This document shows, piece after piece, positions 1-7,534 of a stretch of 50,645 nucleotides of DNA (positions within the stretch are counted from its first letter, which is position 1; each line of letters starts with the position of its first letter). The position numbers were made by a program, and so were the translations under genes. Source of the DNA: Bacteroidales bacterium UBA1711 (lineage in GTDB: Bacteria; Bacteroidota; Bacteroidia; Bacteroidales; P3); the NCBI GenBank assembly GCA_002317325.1, contig DCJB01000124.1, positions 1 to 50,645 on the forward strand. The letters are read 5' to 3'. A model generated the notes under the pieces. The model did no database searches, was not told the origin of the DNA, and saw nothing but the letters and a program-made list of their open reading frames with translations.

Positions 1-34
1 CGTTTCTCCTCCGTCTCTCCCCCGTCTCTCCCCC
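1..34. repeat. 11-bp C-rich tandem repeat
   Basis: Three consecutive 11-mers of the form CGTYTCTCCYC run from the window edge and end in a fourth partial unit. The array probably continues to the left of the window. It lies directly before a 7-bp-period array, so this intergenic stretch holds two kinds of tandem repeat side by side. No function can be read from it. Confidence 0.7.
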
Positions 35-44
35 GTCACAGCCC

Positions 45-86
45 ATGAACTCTAAACTCTACATTCTACATTCTAAACTCTAAATT
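45..86 (+). repeat. Heptad tandem repeat array 1
   Basis: Six 7-bp units in perfect register: ATGAACT, CTAAACT, CTACATT, CTACATT, CTAAACT, CTAAATT. A C-run follows. The period is exact although the units differ, and arrays of the same period occur at five other intergenic places in the window. This copy sits 60 bp upstream of a HAD-hydrolase gene. Confidence 0.75.
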
Positions 87-145
87 CCTCCCCCCCCCTT
101 CCCCGACTGGCAATAAAGAAGGGGCGGAAGCGTTAGGAGAGTGTT

Positions 146-790
146 ATGATGTACAGAAATATACTTTTCGACTTTGACGGGACGCTGGCGGACACCCGGG
201 AGGGCATCATCCTCACCGTGCTGGCGACACTGAAAGAAATGGGGCTGCCCGCCGCCCGCCCCGACGATGTGGCGGCCACCATAGGGCTGCCGCTGACGGA
301 GTGCTTCCGGCAGGCCACCGAAGCGCCCGAAGACCGCATAGAGGAGGCAGCGGCGGTCTATAGGCGGCTCTTCCCCGAGGTGGCCACAGAGCATATAGCC
401 CTATTCGACAGCGTGGAGAAGACGCTGGGACGGCTGGCCGAAGAGGGGGTGCGGATGGCGGTGGCCTCGTCGCGACACCGCATTTCGCTCGACCCGCTGA
501 CAGAGCGGTTAGGCATTACGCAGTTCATCGCTCCAAGCCGAGTCTATGGCGAGGACAGCCGGCTGCGTCCCAAGCCGGCGCCCGACTTGGCGCTGAAGAT
601 TATGGCCGACTTGGGGCTGGCAGCCGCCGAGACGCTGGTGGTCGGCGACACGGTGTATGACCTGCAGATGGGCGCGGACGCTGGCTGCCGCACCTGCGGC
701 GTCACCTACGGCAACCAGAGCCGCGCGCAGCTGGCCGCGGCAGCCCCCGACCACCTGATAGACCGCCTTGCAGAACTGCTGACCCTATAG
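146..790 (+). CDS. HAD-superfamily hydrolase (phosphoglycolate phosphatase-like)
   Basis: A 214-residue haloacid dehalogenase-type phosphatase. All four HAD motifs are visible: DFDGT near residues 9-13 with the nucleophile and acid/base Asp, a Ser in ASSRHR, the Lys of KPAP, and the metal-binding GDTVYD. A helical cap lies between motifs I and II, as in the Gph/PGMB subfamily. Soluble and cytoplasmic, probably acting on a small sugar phosphate or phosphoglycolate; the substrate cannot be told from sequence. Two adjacent ATGs (146 and 149) are possible starts, both preceded by AGGAGA, an unusually good ribosome site for this phylum. It converges with the next gene across a strong hairpin. Confidence 0.85.
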   Translation: MMYRNILFDFDGTLADTREGIILTVLATLKEMGLPAARPDDVAATIGLPLTECFRQATEAPEDRIEEAAAVYRRLFPEVATEHIALFDSVEKTLGRLAEEGVRMAVASSRHRISLDPLTERLGITQFIAPSRVYGEDSRLRPKPAPDLALKIMADLGLAAAETLVVGDTVYDLQMGADAGCRTCGVTYGNQSRAQLAAAAPDHLIDRLAELLTL

Positions 791-795
791 CACAA

Positions 796-829
796 AGTCC
801 CGCCGGCACCCGAAGGCATCGGCGGGACT
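796..829. terminator. Hairpin between convergent genes
   Basis: AGTCCCGCCG (796-805) pairs perfectly with CGGCGGGACT (820-829). On the minus strand the inner loop contains CC-TTCG-GG, so a UUCG-type tetraloop caps the stem, followed by TTTGTG. It lies between the convergent HAD-hydrolase and oxidoreductase genes and probably ends the minus-strand transcript. The T-tract is short, so it may be a weak or bidirectional terminator. Confidence 0.6.
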
Positions 830-852
830 GAAGGCGACAAGGCGCGAGAAGC

Positions 853-3800
853 CTACTTGAATGCGTTCTCAGACAACCCGCGGCCGCCGATTTTGAGGTC
901 CTCCATATAGGAGGGCACCTCGCGGCCGAGATACTTGTCCACATAGAGCTTGGCCAAATACTGCCCGAGCATGAAGCCGTGGCCGCGCAGCCCCGTGCAG
1001 AGACCCGCCTCGGGGTCGATGATGTAGCGGGGCTCGGTGTAGCGGCCCGCCCACACTGCGAGGACCCCCACATCCCGCAGCCCGGGAATCCACTCGGCGA
1101 AGACCTCCGAGACAATCTCGAGGAACTCCTTGCTGTTGTACTTGATATTCTGCCGCGCCTCATAGCTGTCGCAGTCGGGCGAGGCGCAGCCGATAATCTG
1201 GCCCGTATGGGCAAACTGCTGCCCATACACGGCGCTGAACCCCTTGTAGTGGCGGCGGTCGATAATCATATCCAACGCGCCGCCCGCGGGGCCCATGAGG
1301 GGCAGCCGGCGCGTGATGAAAGCCTGGTGCTTCACGGGGTAGAGGCCGGTGTCGAGGTCGAGCTGGTCGATAAACTTCTCGGCCCCCCAGCCCAAGGCGT
1401 TGACAAAGTGGTCGCAGGCATATTCCACATACTCGCCCTCGTGGGTGCGCGCCAAAGCCACATACCGTCCGCCGGCCTTCTCTACGTGGAGCAGCTCGCA
1501 GTCCTCAAAGTAGCGGCCGCCCTGCTCCACGCCGATGGCGCGGATATAGTCGATGACGCGCCCCGGCGTGGCCTGCCAGCAGTCGCGGGTGATGAGCGCG
1601 TGGCTGTAGGTCGTGCGGCTGTCGTCCCACAGGGGGGATATTTCGCGGCGGAAGTCCTTGCGCTCCACCATGTATGCGTCGCTCCACGCCCGCGAAGCGT
1701 CCAAGGAGCGGTAGGTGGCGTCGTCGTGGACGAGGTTGACGTAGTGGGTGGGCTTGTAGTTGATGTTGTGCACCGCCTGTATCGACTCAAAAATCTCGCG
1801 GCTGTGGCGCGCGATGTCGGCAATGTCGGGGTTGGAGAAAGCGGGACGGCCGCCGCCGATATTGCGCCACGAGGCGCCGCGGCTGTAGTTCACCATCACC
1901 GGCCGCCGCCCGGCCTCGGAAAAGTAGCGGAACAGGGCGCTGCCCGCTATGCCGCCGCCCGCAATGAACACCTCCACCGTCTCGCGCCGGACGGCCGCGC
2001 CCTTCGGATAGACGAAGACCTCGCGGGTCCGAGGATTGTAGAGGTCGCCGAGGGTGACGGGGTTCGACAGCGGCGCGCGCGGGGTGATGTCGCCCACCAG
2101 CTCTATCCCGCGGCTCCGCAGCACCTGGCGGGCGCGGGGGACGCACCGCTTGCCGCGGCAGGGACCCATCCCCAAGCGGGCAATGTGCTTGAGCTCGTCA
2201 ACCGATATAGTGGTGCGGTCGCCCAAGACCTCCAGCACGGTGTCGAGGCTGATGTCCTCGCAGTGGCACACATAGGTCTCGCCCGGCTGCGAAGCCGCGG
2301 GCTTGAGCTCCAGCGGCTCGGGAAGGCGGTCTTTCAAGATGAAGCCCTTCACCTCGGTGGGCGCGGCCGTGCCCCCGAGGGTGACGCGGGCGACGTTGGT
2401 CTTGTTGGGCTTCTTCACCACCTTCTCAATCACACCTTCCCCTATGGGGCGGCCGTCGTTGTCCACCAAGAAGACGGGCGACCCTTCGGCCACGTCGTAC
2501 TCGACAGGCAGATAGCAGACCCCCCGGGCCAGGTCGTAGCCGAAAATGGCGAGGCCGGGGCAGCTGCTGACGCACTGCATGCAGCCTATGCACTTGTCGT
2601 AGTCTATGGCGGGGGTCGACGAGGTGGAGGGCTTGCTGATGGCCCCCTGCGGGCAGGAGAAGCTGCACGGATTGCAGGCAAAGCCGTAGAGGCAGTCGGC
2701 CTGTACAAAGGGGCGCAGCTTCATGCGGTCGGGAGCGGGGAGGTTGGGCTTCTCAAGCAGCCGCACCGGTCGCTGCTGCGAGTCTATATACTGGCGCGAA
2801 ATGTCGAGATACTCGTCATAGTCGAAGCGGATGCCCATGGCCTGCGCCACCTCGAAAGCCGTCTGCCGGCCGCGCAGCACGGCGCTGGTGCCCTCGCCTA
2901 TCCGCACCGCGTCGCCGGCGCCGTGCGTATTGGCGCCGAAAACCTCGCGCCCCTTGGCCAGCAGCTGGCTGTCGGGAATGAGGCCGGTGCAGATGTTGAT
3001 GATGTCGATGCCGTCAATCTCGCGCTCGGTGCCGGCAACGGCCTTGAAATTCTCGCAGCGGGCAATCACGGCGCCCGTTATCCCCGTGCGGTCGGCGTTG
3101 GGGACGGCGCGCACGAGGGTGTAGCCCGTCATGATGGGTATGCCGAGGCGCCGCACCCGGTTGGCCTGCACCGGAAAGCCCCCCTCGCGCGGCATCGCCT
3201 CGATGATGGCCCTGATTTCGGCCCCCGCCTGCATCCCCTGATAGGAAGTGAGATAGCCTATGTTGCCGGCCCCCACCGTCAGGACCCGGCGGCCGAGGAG
3301 CGTGTGCTCCTGATTCATCATCTTCTGGAAGACGGCGGCGGTATATACCCCCGGCACGTCGTCGTTCTCAAACGAGGGCATAAACGGCACCGCCCCCGCC
3401 GCCACCACCAAGTGCTCGGCATCAATATAGGACACCTCGCCGCTGACGAGGTTCTTCAGCGCCACCCGGCCCCCTTCGAGAATGCCCCACACCGTCGTGT
3501 CCAAAAGTATTCCCTCGAGGCTGTCGCCGGCCAGCGTCTTGGCAATGTCGAACCCGCGCATACCGCCAAAACGCTTCTCCCGCTCAAAGAAAAAGAACTG
3601 GTGGGTCTGCATATTGAACTGCCCGCCAATGCGGCCGTTGCTATCCACCACCAGGTTGTCGATGCCGAAAGCGTTGAGCTGCTCGCGGCAGGCAAGCCCC
3701 GCCGGCCCGGCCCCCACTATGACCACCCGGGTCTTGAATATCTTCACCTCGCGGGCCGCCGCCGGACGAGCCGCCGGCAGCTCGCCGCCGCACGCCTCCA

Positions 3801-4077
3801 CAGGCCGCACCTCCTTCACCCCGTCAACAAGGGTGATGCAGATACGCCTCAGCACGCCGTCAACCAGCATTTCGCACGCCCCGCACTTGCCTATGCCGCA
3901 GTTGAGGCTGCGGTTGCGCCCGTCGAGGCTGTGGGAATGGACCGGGAAGCCCGCCTGATGGAGGGCGGCGGCAATAGTGTAGCCGCGCCTTCCCGTCACC
4001 GGCTGACCGTTGTAGAGGAATGTGATTTCTTCGGTCTGGGGAATGTCCAGAATGGGATGTTGTACGATTCTTTTCAT
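853..4077 (-). CDS. Fused 2Fe-2S / FAD / 4Fe-4S / BFD / FAD amino-acid-type oxidoreductase
   Basis: A 1074-residue multidomain redox enzyme. In order: a plant-type [2Fe-2S] domain (C60, C65, C68, C80); an FAD/NAD(P) pyridine-nucleotide-disulfide-type domain with VGAGPAG near 121-127; a ferredoxin domain with two cysteine clusters (C462, C468, C471, C475 and C496, C499, C502, C506), suited to two [4Fe-4S]; a BFD-like [2Fe-2S] domain (C604, C606, C640, C645); and a C-terminal DAO-type flavin domain starting at AGGGIAGS near 706. The same modules make up the separate subunits of hydrogen cyanide synthase HcnABC and of opine, sarcosine and D-hydroxyproline dehydrogenases. The likely reaction is oxidation of an amine or amino acid with electrons passed along the clusters; the substrate is unknown. 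No signal peptide. Monocistronic, from a promoter at 4111-4119. Confidence 0.8.
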   Translation of the reverse strand: MKRIVQHPILDIPQTEEITFLYNGQPVTGRRGYTIAAALHQAGFPVHSHSLDGRNRSLNCGIGKCGACEMLVDGVLRRICITLVDGVKEVRPVEACGGELPAARPAAAREVKIFKTRVVIVGAGPAGLACREQLNAFGIDNLVVDSNGRIGGQFNMQTHQFFFFEREKRFGGMRGFDIAKTLAGDSLEGILLDTTVWGILEGGRVALKNLVSGEVSYIDAEHLVVAAGAVPFMPSFENDDVPGVYTAAVFQKMMNQEHTLLGRRVLTVGAGNIGYLTSYQGMQAGAEIRAIIEAMPREGGFPVQANRVRRLGIPIMTGYTLVRAVPNADRTGITGAVIARCENFKAVAGTEREIDGIDIINICTGLIPDSQLLAKGREVFGANTHGAGDAVRIGEGTSAVLRGRQTAFEVAQAMGIRFDYDEYLDISRQYIDSQQRPVRLLEKPNLPAPDRMKLRPFVQADCLYGFACNPCSFSCPQGAISKPSTSSTPAIDYDKCIGCMQCVSSCPGLAIFGYDLARGVCYLPVEYDVAEGSPVFLVDNDGRPIGEGVIEKVVKKPNKTNVARVTLGGTAAPTEVKGFILKDRLPEPLELKPAASQPGETYVCHCEDISLDTVLEVLGDRTTISVDELKHIARLGMGPCRGKRCVPRARQVLRSRGIELVGDITPRAPLSNPVTLGDLYNPRTREVFVYPKGAAVRRETVEVFIAGGGIAGSALFRYFSEAGRRPVMVNYSRGASWRNIGGGRPAFSNPDIADIARHSREIFESIQAVHNINYKPTHYVNLVHDDATYRSLDASRAWSDAYMVERKDFRREISPLWDDSRTTYSHALITRDCWQATPGRVIDYIRAIGVEQGGRYFEDCELLHVEKAGGRYVALARTHEGEYVEYACDHFVNALGWGAEKFIDQLDLDTGLYPVKHQAFITRRLPLMGPAGGALDMIIDRRHYKGFSAVYGQQFAHTGQIIGCASPDCDSYEARQNIKYNSKEFLEIVSEVFAEWIPGLRDVGVLAVWAGRYTEPRYIIDPEAGLCTGLRGHGFMLGQYLAKLYVDKYLGREVPSYMEDLKIGGRGLSENAFK

Positions 4078-4110
4078 ACTTGTTTGGAAATTGAGTTAAC
4101 TGACGAAGGT

Positions 4111-4119
4111 GCAAAGATA
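4111..4119 (-). promoter_or_regulatory. Bacteroidota -7 element for the oxidoreductase gene
   Basis: On the minus strand this reads TATCTTTGC, matching TAnnTTTG(C). It lies 34 bp upstream of the oxidoreductase ATG. No good -33 TTTG is seen at the usual spacing. Confidence 0.6.
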
Positions 4120-4309
4120 CACTATTTTTGAGAAAAGATAAAAAAATTAACGCAACGCTCTGCCGCTACACGGCGAAAGCCCAATATTGGCGTGCGTTTC
4201 AGGCGGAAGAAGAGTTTCGGCAACCGCGCCTCCGCCCCCCCCGCGCCGAGCCGGTTTTGAAAGGCGCGTCACCGTTTTTCGCACCCGGCAGACAATCCCT
4301 CCACCCCCC

Positions 4310-4367
4310 CTTAATTCTTAAACGCCCCCCCGCCCCCGCCTTAATTCTTAATTCTTAATTCTTAAAT
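4310..4367 (+). repeat. Heptad tandem repeat array 2
   Basis: Two groups of 7-bp units separated by a C-run: CTTAATT, CTTAAAC at 4310-4323, then CTTAATT three times and CTTAAAT at 4340-4367. The flanks are nearly pure C. The period and orientation match the array at the left end of the window. Confidence 0.8.
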
Positions 4368-4483
4368 CTCTCCGTCCTTGGCATTCGTATTCATGCGGCA
4401 CATTCATGCGCAAGAAATGCCGAAGATTGCCTTATGGGAATCATTCTGCCGAAAAAAAACCTGCAACTCCGTAAAAAAAGTCG

Positions 4484-4492
4484 TACCTTTGC
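4484..4492 (+). promoter_or_regulatory. Orphan plus-strand promoter before an inverted repeat
   Basis: TACCTTTGC preceded by an A-tract (AAAAAAAGTCG). It resembles the A-tract/GCG promoter group seen elsewhere in the window. The expected transcription start falls at about 4498-4500, exactly at the left arm of an inverted repeat. No obvious gene follows until 4734. Confidence 0.5.
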
Positions 4493-4498
4493 ACACGA

Positions 4499-4573
4499 CT
4501 AAGAAACGCCAGTCCATGTTTGTCTCACTCGGCAAAAACACTGATTCCATCGCGAGTTACACAAGTTTCTTAG
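4499..4573 (+). ncRNA. Candidate short structured RNA
   Basis: CTAAGAAAC (4499-4507) is the perfect reverse complement of GTTTCTTAG (4565-4573), with CGA and TCG just outside the arms, so a transcript from the promoter at 4484-4492 would close on itself at its very 5' end. A second palindrome, AAATGCGCATTT, follows at 4582-4593. There is no terminator T-tract. This is inference from structure plus promoter; it could equally be a leader of the BRO-N gene. Confidence 0.25.
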
Positions 4574-4590
4574 CCGTCGAAAAATGCGCA

Positions 4591-4625
4591 TTTGTTAGTT
4601 GAACTTAGGTATGTCTTATCTTTGC
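4591..4625 (+). promoter_or_regulatory. Promoter of the BRO-N gene
   Basis: TATCTTTGC at 4617-4625 matches the -7 consensus, with TTTG at 4591-4594 as a possible -33 element 22 bp upstream. It leaves a leader of about 100 nt before the ATG at 4734. Confidence 0.55.
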
Positions 4626-4733
4626 ACCCGGCATTAATTCCCCAAATGCAATCAAAAAGCCGCACTTACAACTTGTATTCAGCAAATTGCTGCATTTTTC
4701 AAATGCTAACGTTGGATATTTAACTATTGTATC

Positions 4734-5606
4734 ATGGGAGAACAGCAGGAGATAAGGATTTTTGATGACAAGACAATCCGTTCTTACTGGGACGACGAGA
4801 AGGAACTGTGGTTTTTCTGTATCGCAGATATTGTGGGTGCTCTTACCGGTACAGTCGATGTCAAGCAGTATGTTAAGCGCCTCCGTCAGCGTGAACCGGA
4901 ACTCAATTCCGTGTGGGGTACAATTTGTACCCCTCACCAATTTCTCTCGACCGATGGCAAGCGCCACTCAGTAAACTGCACTACCATAGGAGGAATCCTG
5001 CGCATTATCATGTCTATCCCATCGCCCAAAGCCGAACCATTGAAGCGATGGCTTGCAGCCGTGGGAGAGGATCGCATCAGTCACATGCAGGACCCGGAAT
5101 TGGGAATCAGGCAATCACTTGAGGACTTTAAGAGACTTGGCTATTCGGACAATTGGATTAATCAGCGACTAAAGAGCATAGAGATTCGCAAAGATTTGAC
5201 TGACCAATGGAAGGCGCACAATGTTAAAGAAGGCATTGGCTATGCCGCCCTTACCGACATCATTTATCAGGCGTGGGCTGGACTCACGGCTCTCGAATAC
5301 AAGCATCTCAAAGGTCTTCATCAGGAAAATTTGCGCGACAATATGACCAATGAAGAGCTGGTAATGAACATGCTGGCCGAACCGACTGCCACAAATATCA
5401 CTAAGACAGAGCATCCCTTAACCATGAATGAACATGCGCAGGTGGCAGCACGCGGAGGCTCTGTTGCAAGAGTGGCCAAAGAGGCCTTTGAGCAGCAGAC
5501 TGGCAAGAGTGTTGTGAGTGATGTGAATATGAAGCGGTTTCTTGATAGTCATCAGCCGCAACTGCCCTTGGATTCCGAACAAGCCCCCGGGGAGGCAGAG
5601 TCCTGA
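4734..5606 (+). CDS. BRO-N domain protein, prophage antirepressor / DinD-like family
   Basis: A 290-residue protein. The N-terminal ~110 residues have the BRO-N look (FCIADIVGALTG near 28-39, then CTTIGGILRII and SIPSPKAEPLKRWL). The C-terminal half has WINQRLKSIEIRKDLTDQW and ARGGSVARVAKEAFEQQTGK, both shared by the widespread Bacteroidota antirepressor-like / DinD-related family. Such proteins bind DNA or act on repressors in phages, but this copy has no phage genes beside it. It is visibly less GC-rich than its neighbours, which hints at acquisition. Its role is unknown; a DNA-damage or phage-derived regulator is the likeliest guess. It has its own promoter and converges with the C69 peptidase gene across 29 bp. 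Confidence 0.8.
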   Translation: MGEQQEIRIFDDKTIRSYWDDEKELWFFCIADIVGALTGTVDVKQYVKRLRQREPELNSVWGTICTPHQFLSTDGKRHSVNCTTIGGILRIIMSIPSPKAEPLKRWLAAVGEDRISHMQDPELGIRQSLEDFKRLGYSDNWINQRLKSIEIRKDLTDQWKAHNVKEGIGYAALTDIIYQAWAGLTALEYKHLKGLHQENLRDNMTNEELVMNMLAEPTATNITKTEHPLTMNEHAQVAARGGSVARVAKEAFEQQTGKSVVSDVNMKRFLDSHQPQLPLDSEQAPGEAES

Positions 5607-5635
5607 GAGTTGATGCCGCGGGCTTGCCGCAACGC

Positions 5636-7330
5636 CTATCGCACCCGCAGCACCTCGCCCCGGTCTTGGACGATGGCGCGGTAGTACCAGTCGGGGTACT
5701 TGGGCTGGGCGGGATAGCGGACCACCCCCTCGGGTGTGGTGAGAATGCGGCCGTCCTGCTCCTGCTTGATATTGCCGTCTATATACTTGGTGAGCAGGAG
5801 GATGTCCAGCTGGCGCCACTCCGACATCATCTCGTCGGCCCAGCCGGCGCTGAGGGCGTTGAGCTCCGAAGCGCCGACCGCGCTCACCGCCATCGACTCC
5901 AACTGCCGCGCCCATCCCGACTCAAGGCGCTGCTGCACCTTCTGCACCTCCTTTATCATCACATCGTAGCGGAGATAGCAGAAGTTTGAAATGCGGTTGA
6001 AGAGCCAAAATGCCGCAGTCTCGCTATACTGGCTCATCGAACCGTTGCCATAGCGGAAGCAGAGGGGCACTTGGGTGAGGCCGCAAAACATGGGACAGTA
6101 GCAGGTGCTGTAGGTGTCGTCAACCCCAAACCAAAGCACCCCCCCCACCGCGTCGGGCAGCCAGCCGCGGCACTGCGCCACAAAACTGAAGCCGGTCTGC
6201 TGCGTAGAGATGGCGCGCTCATGAATATACTGCTTGCCATCAACCTCAAAGTCCATCGGCCGCCAGCGGTAAGGGCAGTGGAACGGACCGGCGCCCACGT
6301 CCTGCGTCATATCCATGGGGGTGCCCTCATAGTGGTCCCGCATAAGCGCCATCACCTCCAATGGCGAAATCTTATGGTCGGGCTTGACCCACAGGGGGAG
6401 ACGCTCGGCCCTGATGTCGCCCATGGCGTAGGCCTCATAACGCTTCATATCGGGCGCCACTCTGTTGAACATGGCATAGACCCGCGCGTCGCAAGCCCGG
6501 GCGCCGCTGAAGGTGATGGGATTATAGGTGTCGGCAAAACTGAAGTCGGCATCCCGTCCGTCATACCAGCCCCGCCCGCGCGCAAAGGAGACCACGTCGG
6601 CGCTATAGACGCACTCCACCTCGGGTTCGTCAACGAAGTCGAGGTGGTCGCTGCTCAACACCCGATGCAGTCCGCGACCTCGCGCCTTGCTGAACCGGCC
6701 CTGCTCCTGCGGAAACTGGGTGATGCGCGCCTGGTTGGCGTGCCCGCAGACATATCCCTCGGGCACCCGGCGCGCCACCCACACGGCCCCCTGCTCGTCG
6801 CCCTTGTCTATTATCTCGTATATCCACACCTCCTCGGGGTCGGCCAAAGAAAAACTCTCGCCGCCGTTGCAATAGCCGTAGGCGCGCGTAAGCTGGTCCA
6901 TCACCACAATGGCCTCCCTGCAGTTGCGCGCCCGCTGAAGCGCGAGATAAATGAGGTTGCCATAGTCAATGCCCGACTTGTTCCCGTGCTCCAGCTCGGG
7001 CCGCCCGCCCCAGGTGGTCTCGCCGATGGCCAGCTGGTGCTCGTTGATGAAGCCCACCACATTATAGGTGTGCGCCGGCTGGGGAATGGAGAGGAGATAT
7101 TTCAAGCTGCCGTAGTCATAGATGGGCAGCATTTCGCCCGGCTTGTGGTCGGCCGCAGGACAATAGCGCAACTGCCCGTAGCGCGTGTGGCTGTCGGCGG
7201 CGTAGGTAATCATGGTGCTGCCGTCAACGGTGCTGCCCTTGCTGAAAAGGAAGTTGGTACAGGCCGCAGCACGCTCGGCGCAGCACAGCGCCAACGAAAA
7301 AACGACAAAAGCGGAAAGGACTTTTTTCAT
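5636..7330 (-). CDS. Secreted C69-family dipeptidase
   Basis: A 564-residue peptidase of MEROPS family C69 (U34-type dipeptidases). The start is set at 7330 because a Sec signal peptide begins there (MKKVLSAFVVFSLAL...) and the promoter lies just upstream; the open frame continues upstream without a signal. Cleavage after Ala23 would expose Cys24 in AAACTNFLFSKG, the N-terminal nucleophile of this N-terminal nucleophile (Ntn) hydrolase family. The conserved stretch GETTWGGRPEL follows. The enzyme probably cleaves dipeptides in the periplasm, feeding amino-acid uptake. Monocistronic, with a promoter at 7426-7459. Confidence 0.85.
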   Translation of the reverse strand: MKKVLSAFVVFSLALCCAERAAACTNFLFSKGSTVDGSTMITYAADSHTRYGQLRYCPAADHKPGEMLPIYDYGSLKYLLSIPQPAHTYNVVGFINEHQLAIGETTWGGRPELEHGNKSGIDYGNLIYLALQRARNCREAIVVMDQLTRAYGYCNGGESFSLADPEEVWIYEIIDKGDEQGAVWVARRVPEGYVCGHANQARITQFPQEQGRFSKARGRGLHRVLSSDHLDFVDEPEVECVYSADVVSFARGRGWYDGRDADFSFADTYNPITFSGARACDARVYAMFNRVAPDMKRYEAYAMGDIRAERLPLWVKPDHKISPLEVMALMRDHYEGTPMDMTQDVGAGPFHCPYRWRPMDFEVDGKQYIHERAISTQQTGFSFVAQCRGWLPDAVGGVLWFGVDDTYSTCYCPMFCGLTQVPLCFRYGNGSMSQYSETAAFWLFNRISNFCYLRYDVMIKEVQKVQQRLESGWARQLESMAVSAVGASELNALSAGWADEMMSEWRQLDILLLTKYIDGNIKQEQDGRILTTPEGVVRYPAQPKYPDWYYRAIVQDRGEVLRVR

Positions 7331-7425
7331 AGCATATAGGTTGTATGTGTATCCGAATCGGGCAACGGAACTGCGGACCGCGGAAGCGAAGCCTATTCGC
7401 CGCCGCAGCAGCAACCGATTGCAAA

Positions 7426-7464
7426 TGCAAAGATACGCTTTTTTCTCCACATATCGCAATGTGG
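7426..7464 (-). promoter_or_regulatory. Promoter and possible operator of the C69 gene
   Basis: On the minus strand AAAAAAGCGTATCTTTGC gives a -7 element at 7426-7434, with TTG at 7457-7459 as the -33 region. CCACAT (7447-7452) and ATGTGG (7459-7464) form an inverted repeat over the -33 region and could be an operator. The -7 part is well supported; the operator is a guess. Confidence 0.6.
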
Positions 7465-7469
7465 GAACG

Positions 7470-7504
7470 AAAAAGGGGACCCGTCCCCAACGGACAGGCC
7501 CCCT
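7470..7504 (-). terminator. Rho-independent terminator of eno
   Basis: On the minus strand GGGG-C-CCTGTCC pairs with GGACGGG-T-CCCC and is followed directly by TTTTT. It lies about 30 bp past the eno stop and upstream of the next promoter, so it separates eno from the C69 gene. Confidence 0.85.
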
Positions 7505-7534
7505 CTTGTGCGCGTTCCGCAATCTGCGAAAAGC

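Larger units (their letters stand above)
4078..4733. other. 656-bp gene-free stretch with repeats and three promoters
   Basis: Between divergent genes. From left to right it holds the promoter of the minus-strand oxidoreductase, a C-rich tract with two heptad arrays (4310-4323 and 4340-4367), a plus-strand promoter at 4484-4492, an inverted repeat that could form a short structured RNA, and the promoter of the BRO-N gene at 4617-4625. Short open frames here (for example 4516-4602) have no family resemblance and I do not call them genes. Confidence 0.6.

Noticed and set aside
979..4131. A 1050-codon open frame on the plus strand opposite the fused oxidoreductase
   Set aside because: It is the antisense of a GC-rich gene with strong codon bias; its protein has no recognisable motif, whereas the minus strand has five clear cofactor domains.
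6071..7339. Long plus-strand open frame opposite the C69 dipeptidase
   Set aside because: Antisense shadow; the minus strand has the signal peptide, the nucleophile Cys and a promoter.
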